Of a DNA stretch of 64,000 nt, positions 54,758-64,000 are shown in pieces. The notes under the pieces were generated by a model. The model was not told the DNA's origin. It made no database searches and saw nothing but the letters and a program-made list of their open reading frames with translations. The position numbers and the translations under genes are program-made. Each line of letters begins with the position of its first letter. Position 1 is the first letter of the stretch. The stretch is taken from positions 124,001 to 188,000 of the forward strand of contig JARWMV010000016.1 of NCBI GenBank assembly GCA_030998015.1, written 5' to 3'. This DNA is from Ceratorhiza oryzae-sativae. Lineage: Eukaryota; Basidiomycota; Agaricomycetes; Cantharellales; Ceratobasidiaceae.

Positions 54758-57019
54758 ATGTCCCTACATATTCGCTCTAAGACTGGCTGTCTGACTTGCA
54801 AAAACCGGTATGTGCCCCTCTGGTGGACAGTTTGCCGATACCCAGTGTGAAACCTATTCCAGACGTAAAAAATGTGACGAAAAGCGCCCGATATGTGACC
54901 GATGCACGAAAGCCAAGATGGAGTGCCTTGGATATTCGTACCTGGATAATCTTCCCGAGCGACGTCGGAGGTCAACAGCCCGGCCACAAGCTTCGCAGTT
55001 TGCCTCTGAGCCGTCAGATCATCCTCCGTCAATATTGCCATCCCCCCTTTTCGATTCTGCCATCTCCTCTTGCTCACACAACTCCTCGGCGTGCTCTCAA
55101 AACTCTGGATTGTTGCTCGATGCTGGACCATTTCGGCCATACTCCAGAACGGGCGGGAGTACAAACTTCGTTGCCCTCAACAACACACGAGAGCTCTCTT
55201 TGTTTCCTAGCACATCTTCTCTCTCTACGCGGCCAAGTACAGCTGAATATCATGGAGTACGCGGGGGACACACCCCACCAATCGATGCAAACCAGTGGTT
55301 CTCTGACGCTTTCGGAGGACTTGATCGCTCGCTACCAGCGTCTTCATCCAAGGTAGACCCCGGACCTGTTGAACTGCGAACTTTTGATGCTTCGCTTAGC
55401 AGCGAAATTAACTTTTTGCCTGGCGAGGGTTTTAGCAACCTACCTTCCGGGTCCTACGGCCGCCTCGTCCCAGCCATGTTAGAATTGCCTGCTGAGGTCA
55501 CTCTTGGAATGGATCCGAGTTTTCAAGATATGGAAAGGCTGTTCAGTAATCCCGATGATGATATCTATTCCAGCTCAAGCGACGATTCGGACAATGAGAT
55601 CACTCGAACCTCGGTTCACCGGATGTTAGCGCCGGACAAGAATCTAACAAGTAACACATTGCCATTTATCATAGACAATTGTGCGTTCCGATCTTGCACA
55701 AACTGATTTACCGTATCTAATTTTGGCACTGTCAGATGCTGAATGGATAGCAAGAAGCGTATTTGATCCGCTCAAGCTCGCTTACCAGGCGAAAGACTTT
55801 CTCTTGAGGCGCTTCACACGGACCGAGAATACACGCTCAGTCACTATTCTTAAAGCTAATGTTTTGCGAATATTCATAAGAAATCCCGCCTTCACTGTCG
55901 GCCACACCTCGGCTTTGCCGTTATTGGCTAATGTCGTACACGGTAGTATTACGGCAGCCAATTCTCAAGGACGATCCTCCAGCGTGGACCCGGCGGAAGT
56001 TTTGGACACTGTAGGAAGTGTAATGGAGGTATGCGAACGCCTAGTCACGCAGATAACTCGAATTGATAATTCTGGCTTTAGCTGATGTACATCTATGAAC
56101 TATCGAAACCTCTTGCTAGCATTCTGCGCCTGATAGAGGCTTCCGCTCCTGTTTATCGGTCCACTCGTCCAGAACCCCCTGGGGAACCTGTGAAACTCCG
56201 CTCACGTCTTCTCCATCCGGATATATCCATCCGCCATTTCCCGGCTATGGACATCTTATTCAGCGTCAGAACCGGCCGGCCAATGTACCTTCGATACGAT
56301 GTCGCTGACGAACCTCAGCCCAACGAAAATCCACCTGGGGATCGGGAAGCTGGATTGCTCTGGATGCACGGCATTCCCGATCAATTTATTATGATGTTGG
56401 CTAGGATTAATATGCTTCGAGAGGATTTCGGTACGGGCGTGGATCAAACCATCATTGACGAAATTCAAGCACAAGTAGAGTCCTTTAAGCCGATTATCGT
56501 TGGCCCTGACTCGTTGATGAACGTCATGGCAACAATAATTCAAGAATCGTGGAGGCACGTGATGCTAATCTATATTCTAATGGTAATTCTGATTGTCTTT
56601 ATATGTGCTCCTTTACTCAAATCTTCGAGTCAGGGGCTTAGAGGAGTAGACAGCACCGATCCTCGAGTTGTGCAGCAACTCAAAAAATTTGTCAAGCTAC
56701 TCAAGAACGCTAGATCTGGGCGTAAGCAGGATCTATTCTTGATGTGGCCGATGATCATCGTAAGTACAATGACACTCGATTAACATCCCTCTTAATATAT
56801 GCGGGTTTCCCAGGCCGGGGTGGCTGCGAGTCGACCAAAGGATCGAGAACTGATTCGAAAGCGTATGCTTACCTTGAGAGAGTGCTCGCAGCCAGGAAGC
56901 TGTGGGTTCGATTCAATGCAGATCATGTCGGAAATATGGGCTAGGTCCGGGGTTGAGATACGGCCGGCGGTATGGATGGACCTTCGGTTAGCGGCGCTCA
57001 AGGTGACTGGTATATGACA
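54758..57019 (+). CDS. Zn2Cys6 transcription factor with fungal-specific C-terminal domain
   Basis: Exon 1 (54758-54807) and exon 2 (from 54863) join to the binuclear zinc cluster SKTGCLTCKNRRKKCDEKRP followed by ICDRCTKAKMECLGY: six Cys with the expected C-x2-C-x6-C spacing and a basic recognition stretch. A long Ser/Pro-rich linker follows, with acidic patches that could activate (NPDDDIYSSSSDDSDNEI). The rest matches the fungal-specific TF domain 2 type: YAEWIARSVFDPLKLAYQAK, ELSKPLASILRLIEASAPVY, LLWMHGIPDQFIMMLARINM, STDPRVVQQLKKFVKLLKNA, and the end SGVEIRPAVWMDLRLAALKV. I read introns at about 54808-54862, 55680-55734, 56029-56082, 56582-56634 and 56760-56813, each restoring the frame. 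Typical role: DNA-binding regulator at CGG-type half-sites. No neighbouring pathway points to its targets. Confidence 0.93.
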
Positions 57020-58148
57020 TGTAGTGCAGAATGGCTTTAATTTGCATCTTTTGGCTGGACCAAACGGTAGTACCTGCATCACGAAGGCGTTTATTTTAGA
57101 CGTTCACGTGTATTATCATAATCCTCAACCAGTAAATGTCTATGCTTCGGGGATCCAACCTGTCGATACCAACAGATGAGAGGCCTTGCGCATTAAATCC
57201 AACGACACATAGCAATTTCACCTCTCAGGTTGAGTAGAATCTCTCGCGCAGGGGGGTTACAGAAGTTTGTTCTCCTATTTGATTTCCATGTATTCTTTAT
57301 CTGTGTGAGCACTTGGCTTGGTTCTCCCATGGATCCTGTGGCCCGCAAAGTAACTTTCGATATTCACGAAGTGCACGGCTCTCCATTCAAAAGCGAAGTT
57401 AGATCGGGAGTAACGTGAACTACCTAGTCGAGCTCCGCCTCTCGATGAGCTCCCTATTCGGTCCACCGTGGGAGTGAAAGGTCTCTAGGTATGCTGCTAC
57501 GCATTCTATATCAGTAACTAAATGGAAGGAATTTTAAACTTGCGAAGCAAGAAAAACACCCATTGATAACCAGAGTACATGCACCGCGTCCGCCGGAGGA
57601 GGGTCTCCTATAAGTATCATAACCCGCTCTTCGTCCCTTTTCTACATGAGAGTGGGCGCGCTTATTGTTGGGTTACTCAAGTCTGGCGTGAGCGAGACCC
57701 GCATCTTAATTATAATGCAATGTCCTTAGAAGGATGTTATACTATAACCGCATCAATACACCAGTTCTCCAATTGAAAATCGAAGCGACGATGGCTGCGC
57801 CGTGGCACTTCAACCACAAGCCTGACATCATTTGGAGCTGGGAGATGATTGTATGCTTCCCATTTTTCACGTGGTGAATGTATGAGGCCTGGGCCTAGAT
57901 ATAACGTGGCTGGACCATAGTCTCCTTCGTCTCCGTTCAGCTTTTTTCATCGCCACTTTCAAATGTCTCAGGAACTGCTCGAGTTTTCTGAATGCTTTGA
58001 CCTAGTATGTTTTGGTGTCTTCAGATTTCTGAAAGTAAGACTGATTGTTCGACCCGGAAGCTCAAAAGCCGCGGCTGTGCGTGTCAGACGTTGGTTCCGC
58101 CCCGTGACTAGTCGTTGACTGATACTATGCGCATCTAGGTCTCTACAG
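57020..58148. other. Intergenic; may hold 5' exons of the lectin gene
   Basis: Short plus-strand open frames (from ATG 57329, MDPVARKVTFDIHEVHGSPF; and 57579-57776) may be exons of the following gene, but I could not join them in phase. No repeat or RNA gene seen. Confidence 0.4.
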
Positions 58149-60257
58149 TAGCCATCTAGATGATAGCTCCGGTCCTCGGCGGTCAAATTTGCGAATAGCG
58201 CGCTTTGGAGCAGACCCGCCGTCTTGGCCAGAGTGGATGCATCAACTTGAAGAGGAAGCTGCGACCGAAACAAATGCGCAGACGGAGCGTGATTCCAACT
58301 ATATACATTTTGGCTGGCCCATCACATCTAAAATCGAATTTACACCTTGGATGGAGTCCAGAAAATCCAGATGTCCTCAACCGATCCAAGAGGGATCTTG
58401 GCTAACCAAGACCGTTTCGATTCGACGCCTCGTGGTTGACATTCCGCTTGAGGCTATTTCCCCAGTGCCAGAGTTTGTGGCTGATATGGAAGAAGCCCTC
58501 GGAACGTTTGCCGAATACGAGAGATTCCAAGGACTCAAAAGGGCTTTTGAGAAATGGTATGCCACGAAAAGCTCGCCCACCCACGTCAATATCGCTTTTA
58601 CTGAAGTTATCGTTATCCGATATTCAGGGGTGATGTTATAGCTTTGGTATCCACATATCCACATATACCCGATTGGGTAATGTTTTTACTTTGAATTATA
58701 GGGGTTCGAACTCGGCACTTCGGTGTCGATTACTGGCCCTTGTGATATCATTCAAGTAAGAAGTACGGCGAAACACCGCGTTCGTTAAACGAACCTTTCC
58801 GTAATAGTCTTTGGATGAGTCGGAAGGGCTCAGGTTCGGGGGTATATCCGCGTTTCCTAGCGTAAGAATGCGCATGCAGGTGAGAGAGACACATCTACTG
58901 GCAAGCGAAATCCAGGCCTTTCTAATAGAAATTATTGCAACTTTTAGGGCGGGGACACAGACGTAGCACATGACGACATCTCAGAGTGGCTTTCCAAACC
59001 AGGTATACACGGAAAATTCTATGCTGAGTTCCAACTGGTGTTAATCTTCGTAGTGGCTCCCAAGCAATGGGCGCAAATCAAGGTGACTCGAGTAGTTTCA
59101 ATCACCAGGTTGCTACCGCCGCCATTGCAATCCGAAATTGAAAGTCTATATAAACGACTCATATCCTATCGGCCCGAGCTCGATGACAAAACTACACCTT
59201 CGGGTGAACACATCGATGGCAACAAACACACGATGAAGACCATCAGCCACCTTATTATTAACGCAGAAGACATCATCCAGTCGGTCCTGGTCGTTTACTG
59301 GGACGGAACCCAGTCAGACCAATATGGTGATTCTTGCGGTAGCGAACACGTCTTCTCGCTGCAACCAGGTAAGATTATCTTCATAGGAAAGGCTCCGGCT
59401 CACGTTTGGATTTAGATGAGTTTATCGTCGAGGTAGCCGTGTGGTTGGATGACAAGCGCCTATGCGGCCTGCAGTTTGTCACGAGCGAGGGAAGATTATC
59501 CCAATGCTATGGTGGGTCTGAGGGACAGCCTACTATTTACAATAGCCCTGGTGGTGCCCTAGTGGCATTTTCAGCAGATATTTGCTATGATGATGATTTA
59601 CGGAAGGTTGTCGGTGGGATCCGAGTAAGCCAACATGTACCTCTCAGCTAGCCGCATAGAATGAGCTCATGCTGCGAAATAGACTATTTGGCGTCATGAC
59701 ATGGTTCATCCAGGGGCAACAACGGAACAATTCTGCTCATTGTACATAGGAGGGGCTGGCGGCAAACCATTTAACGACCGACGATTCTTGCACAACTCTG
59801 CGACTGCATATATATCCGGCTTCAGAATTCGGAGTGGTTGTCATGTAAATCGCATTCAGGTTGGTACAGGCATGCCACTGCTTTGATCTCATGTGACATC
59901 AGATACCTAGGCCACGTACAAGGGTTATGACCACCGAAAACCTTTTGTCTCACCATCTTGGCCACACGGTGGGGCTGGTGGCCTTGAAGAGACTTTTCAG
60001 CTGCAGCAAGGCGAATATATCACCGCCGTTTCGGGTCGGCACGATGGGACAAAAGTCATCCAGCTATGCTTCAAGACGAATCGAGGTACCTACAATCCAA
60101 AATCACAGGAGTAATTTGATTAACTGGGTGTTCTGTGAACATAGGCCGGACGAGTTCTAAATACGGCCAAACGAGCGGCAAGTCTTTCCTATGTAAAGCG
60201 CCTGTAAATGCGGACGGAAAACCCATGCGACTTCGTTACATTATTGGGAAAAGGTAG
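58149..60257 (+). CDS. Jacalin-like lectin-domain protein, multi-exon (5' end unresolved)
   Basis: The N-terminal part readable from 58149 (RIARFGADPPSWPEWMHQLE; HFGWPITSKIEFTPWM; EALGTFAEYERFQGLKRAFE) continues over an intron at about 58557. A later exon (APKQWAQIKVTRVVSITRLL) resembles the region before lectin domains in some fungal MACPF-jacalin proteins; that link is weak. Then come jacalin-type beta-prism segments: DEFIVEVAVWLDDKRLCGLQ, VTSEGRLSQCYGG, NSPGGALVAFSADI; a second set SLYIGGAGGKPFNDRRFL, NSATAYISGFRIRSG; and a third, GGAGGLEETFQLQQGEYITA with GRHDGTKVIQLCFKT. It ends RLRYIIGKR-TAG at 60255. Jacalin folds bind sugars. Introns near 59370-59416 and 60087-60143 restore the frame. 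One apparent intron (about 58677-58702) is only about 26 nt, so a small deletion or another splice choice is possible. Confidence 0.6.
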
Positions 60258-60833
60258 GGAGCATCGTACGTCCGGGTCGGGATGATACTGATGAGATAAT
60301 GACTCCAAGCTCGATGTATCTAAATGGGATCATGTTCATATGGGGGCCGGTTGAATACTAGAAGATACTATCCGACGGGAATCTCGGCACTTAAACAACT
60401 TTGGGGGGGAGATATATTCATTGTATACTTGTTCCGAACGTGTCACTCGACTGGTACTAAATGACGTGCATCACGAATGCAGCGAATGCAACCTTAGGGT
60501 AAATAAAATCAAGGAATTGGAACCTTCTAGATCTGTGATTTACCTCCGAAGATGAATTAAGTGCCAAGTCCACTAGAGTGCGAGCACTCAAGTCCGCTCG
60601 GGGATCTTAATGAGTAAGCGCATACAAAGGCAAAACACTTTACGCGTACAGACAATTAGATGAACTTCGTGGTCCAGAAAAACATAATAAATCGTTAGCT
60701 CTGGTAGTGGCGACAAATTAATCAGAGATAAACGGTCTGCAACGGTCCCTCGCTCTCGGTCACTACACTCCAAGAAACCTTTTCCTCCCGGCTCTATGCT
60801 CCCAAAATTTTAATGGTTTCCAGGTTCAAGCCC
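60258..60833. other. Intergenic between lectin gene and LINE; no gene seen
   Basis: No open frame with a motif. Probably the 3' region of the lectin gene. Confidence 0.5.
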
Positions 60834-60847
60834 AGTAGGTGCATATT

Positions 60848-62722
60848 TTTTTTATTTTTTTTTGGAATCCAGTTTATTCTGTCCGCTCAGCCCGAGGCTA
60901 TGTAGGACAGTTACAACGTTTTAGGTACAAAAAGGTGCTTTCTGCTCCGCCCCATCGTCGGCCCCTGAGCCCCCTTCTCTTCACTCCGAGCAATGCCCGA
61001 CAGACGAGCCTACGCCCCCCTGCCGTCCGGCCGACCTCGACCGTTTTAGTGCCCCAGAACGTCCCATCCCGTAATTAAGTTCTTCATACTTGACTTTAGA
61101 TAGCTCCTACTCTCTCTAGGTATCGAATTAGGTGTCGTGTTGTTTTCCCCGGTTGCAGGAGCGCTCTGAACGACCTCGATGCATCTCCTAATTCTCTTGT
61201 TCTTATCTTCCGAGCCTCACTGTGCGCTAGGCAAGTCATCAGTAGGTGGAATACAGTCTGTTTGCTCGTACCGCAGTTTGGACATATCGGGGAATCGACT
61301 TTCTTGAAACGTTCCAGGTAAACAGCCACTGGGAAGTGTTCGAGCCGAAGTTGCACCAAGATCGCGAATTCGCGTTGGCTGAGGGATTTGGCCGCCTCGA
61401 AGAACTTCAGTGACGGGTAGCTCGGGTCCAGGTTTTGTAGCTTTTCTTTCCTCGTGTCGTCAACCTCCTGTTTCCACCTCCGGAGTAGGGTTTCCCGAAA
61501 TACTCGTTTGGCCGCCGTGGGATTTGTCGGTACTCGTTCCCTCAGTTTCTTGGGGAGTGCTTCCGGTGCGCTTCTGCCTCCCTGGCCTGCATCTCTGGCC
61601 GCCTCGTCCGCCTTCTCGTTTCCATCCACCCCTTCGTGTCCCGGTATCCATCTCGCCTCGATTTGTATTTGACCATGTTTTCTAAAAACCCTGTGTAAAA
61701 TAGTGTTTAGGTCAGCGAACATATTCGATAGCTGTTTGGTCTTCCCCGCTACCAGCGTGCGCAGCACCGCTTGGTTGTCCATGAAAATCACCGCATCCTC
61801 CATTGGCCAGCTCTCCGTTTCCAGTAAGCGCAGGCCCAGCTGCAGCCCTACTATTTCCGCCTCGTACACCTCGTGCTCCTCGTCTGACCCCAGATACACC
61901 TTAAGTGTTCGATCTTCCGCCCCTTCTCTAACCAGCACTGCTGCTGCTCCCACCCCGCCGTCTTTCATCGACCCATCGGTGAATATTTTGATGTCAGCCG
62001 CCGTCGTCTTTTCAAAGTCGATAGCTTCTTCTCGCGACTCAGCAATTGTGACTCGTAGTTTCTTGAGCGCCTTCTGGAGGTCGCTGCTCCGAGCTTTCGC
62101 AGCGTACTCTGTTACATTCACTTCAGTGGTTGCAAACAATATCTGTAGTGGAGAGCGATGCTCAGCTGGTAGGTGTTTCCCTTCCTTGTCTACAAGCTGT
62201 CGGAGTGGGTGGCTTTTTGGGACCGAGGCCAGTCGCACCGCTGCCCGGTGGCAGGCTCTCTGGAGCTCGAGTTTTATTGGTAGGATCCCAGCGTGCGCAT
62301 CAAGGGCGTCGGTTGGTGAGGTTCGCAGTGTGCCCGTGATATTGAGTGCTGAGATGCGTTGGATCGACTGTAATTTCTTCGTGAAGCCCGCTGCGCCTAG
62401 GTCTCGTGTATCCATTTCATTCCTGCGAACATGCTCCCACCACACGTCAGCTGCGTATGTCACTTTTGGTAGGAATACCGCTTGGTGTAGGCGTCGTGCA
62501 GCTTCTGGCTTCAGTCCGTGTCGCGTCCTGGACACCCTCCTCAAGAGGTTGACCCAGGTGGATCCAGTCTGTAGTACCCCTGCCCTCTGTTCGCTCCACC
62601 TCAGCTCCTCGTCAAAGATCACCCCTAGGAAGCGGTGTGACTTGACTGGTTCAATCAGTACCCCTCCTATGCGCACCGGCCCTGACTTCTTCTCCTTGCT
62701 CCTCGTGAATCCAACTAGCGCT
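60848..62722 (-). mobile_element. 5'-truncated LINE (non-LTR retrotransposon)
   Basis: Flanked by a 14-bp direct repeat AGTAGGTGCATATT (60834-60847 and 62723-62736). On the plus strand a T-rich run begins right after the left repeat, which is an A-rich tail on the element's minus strand. The 5' end (62722) stops inside the RT-side coding region, the usual result of incomplete target-primed reverse transcription. Confidence 0.93.
61096..62722 (-). pseudogene. LINE ORF2 fragment: RT thumb, RNase H and C-terminal zinc knuckle
   Basis: Open from the truncated 5' end through ATG 62676 to the stop at 61096. The first part (SHRFLGVIFDEELRWSEQ; RLHQAVFLPKVTYAADVWWE) is the region after the RT palm of I/Tad-like LINEs. 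RNase H then shows its acidic residues in IFTDGSMKDGGVGAAAV, YEAEIVGLQLGLRLLE, VIFMDNQAVLRTLV and WIPGHEGVDGNEKADEAA. Near the C-terminus a C-C-H-C knuckle (CPNCGTSKQTVFHLLMTC) is present. RT active site and endonuclease are missing, so the copy cannot move by itself. No stop or frameshift interrupts the remaining 541 codons, which means the insertion is young. Confidence 0.92.
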
Positions 62723-62970
62723 GAGTAGGTGCATATTGTTTCTTGTAAAACCTCCGCTTATTGATTCATAAAAATAGACATAAACCACGAGCGGAAGCTA
62801 GTGTCGGTACATGTGAAATCGACATTGACGATAGTCTAATGCATACACTATAAATTAACAAATGACAAATATCAATACTACCAAAGTTTCCAGGGCAATG
62901 ATGAAAGTCTTGAACCATAAAGCCGAGCTACATATTAAACACAGTAAGAATCTGGGACAAGAGCGGCCAT

Positions 62971-64000
62971 TTAGGCACGCAACTCATTCCCCGAGACACG
63001 CTCGCCAAGTGGATCACTGGTTCTCAATATCGATGCTATGAAAGTGAACTGCTCTAGATTATAGCTCATTATCATTTCTTCAACCTCGTTGTGAGATTCT
63101 ATCACGTTCCTGATCACATGGATGACCCGAAGGTCAGAGAATCTCGGCCAATCTTCGAAAATCTAGTTAGCACGTGATAATGCCCAGCTGTCTAAGTATG
63201 CTTCTGAGCGCTAACCAGATGCTGATAGCACCGGTAGCTCCTGCCAGTTCGGATCTAGTGAGTGCTCGGAAGTTTACTTAGACTTGTGGAGCTAGTATAT
63301 ACTAACTAGATTTTCGGTGTTTGGCCGGGAAGGTTGCCTCTCCAGTCATCGCAGTCCCCTTTGTAGTTGACAGGCTTTTGATGTAAACATGTTGCGTATA
63401 CTGACAAATCGGACAAACGGCGAGGCTAATGGTATGGAGTGTCGGGGAGGCGTGAAGACATCGATGGGAACGTTTATATGTAGAGTACGGAAGGCGGATA
63501 GAGTACCGAGGCCTAGGCGAAGATCATAGGAGCCTGGCACAAGCGCCCCAGCTAGCAGTTCCAAGGACCCAACCGTCAAGCGTTCAAGAGAAACCGTTTT
63601 TAAGTTCGGCAAGGAGACGTTCTGAAGAAATGGTTTATGAAACCTGGATTTACGAATATGAATGCTTGTAAGTCCTAGAATCCCCAAGTTCGGGCATGAG
63701 TTGAGAATGCGGGTCAGTTCTTCAACGTATATGGCTGACAAATTATGGTCGATTCGGAGGAGCTCTCAGGTGCCTTTGGATGCAGCACTCCCCAGATCAA
63801 TGAGAAACGACCTTGGTCTCAGGATGCGCAGCGGCCGAAGGAACTATTTGATAGCATCAGAGCCGATAGTTTCATATAAATCTGCAGGTATTAGAGGGGA
63901 ATCGATTCCGCCATTTGCCAGAGCGGAGCGTTCAGTCGCAGATCCTGGTGTGTTGTGTTCCAGCCAGCACCTTTTGATTCCATGAATGTTCTCTGCGTTC
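62971..64000 (-). CDS. F-box/LRR-like protein, 3' part (gene runs off the window)
   Basis: The minus-strand reading enters at the window end and contains leucine-rich segments typical of Agaricomycete F-box-like proteins: LSAIYVEELTRILNSCPNLG, LGLTSIHIRKSRF, LPNLKTVSLERLTVGSLELL and SAFRTLHINVPIDVF. The terminal exon (about 63165-62971: WPRFSDLRVIHVIRNVIESH, YNLEQFTFIASILRTSDPLG) ends at TAA 62971. The F-box itself would lie beyond 64000. Such proteins recruit substrates to SCF ubiquitin ligases when an F-box is present; here that is inference. Introns near 63175-63220 and 63250-63345 are likely but were not resolved exactly. Confidence 0.6.

Noticed and set aside
61703..62728. Plus-strand 341-codon open frame opposite the LINE
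   Set aside because: Antisense shadow of a biased coding sequence; the minus strand has clear RNase H and zinc-knuckle motifs.
1..64000. CRISPR arrays, bacterial operons or phage
   Set aside because: Introns, LTR elements and eukaryotic families throughout; no regularly spaced short repeats with unique spacers.

Overview
The window is nuclear DNA of a filamentous basidiomycete. Genes are dense and cut by many 30-60 nt GT-AG introns. The gene families (PDR-type ABC transporters, Zn2Cys6 activator, jacalin-type lectin, PNGase A-like amidase) and the transposon load fit an Agaricomycete such as a Rhizoctonia/Ceratobasidiaceae fungus. That species guess is inference, not a database result.

Left arm (1-9.8 kb): five plus-strand genes. 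Two tandem genes derive from a DDE transposase; both keep an open, phase-consistent exon chain but have lost catalytic acids. They are followed by the mitochondrial Fe-S scaffold ISU1, a RING-like Ser/Pro-rich protein and a secreted-type PNGase A-like amidase.

Middle-left (9.9-31.7 kb): a near-pristine Ty1/copia element (287/288 matching LTR bases, 5-bp TSD, one 1444-aa gag-pol ORF), then a tandem duplication of a PDR-type ABC transporter. The two transporter copies are mosaics of near-identical and diverged tracts. Between them lies an old copia relic carrying or abutting three solo LTRs of the intact element's lineage, each with its own 5-bp TSD.

Middle (32-47 kb): a transposon graveyard. 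It holds a 1607-bp Tc1 element with 212-bp inverted repeats, copia integrase debris, and a 10.4-kb Ty3/gypsy chromovirus on the minus strand (36378-46776, TSD TTCCT) nested in another LTR-like sequence. Between its chromodomain end and its polypurine tract the chromovirus carries about 3.6 kb of non-retroviral sequence: a geminivirus/genomovirus-type rolling-circle Rep with one in-frame TGA, a divergently transcribed spliced Cys-rich ORF, and a third ORF. This is the most unusual object in the window.

Right arm (47-64 kb): an intron-rich hAT transposase gene, a dispersed GGAAT-type repeat in two inverted copies, a Zn2Cys6 transcription factor, a multi-exon jacalin-like lectin gene, a 5'-truncated LINE with a 14-bp TSD and oligo(A) tail, and the 3' part of an F-box/LRR-like gene that runs off the window.
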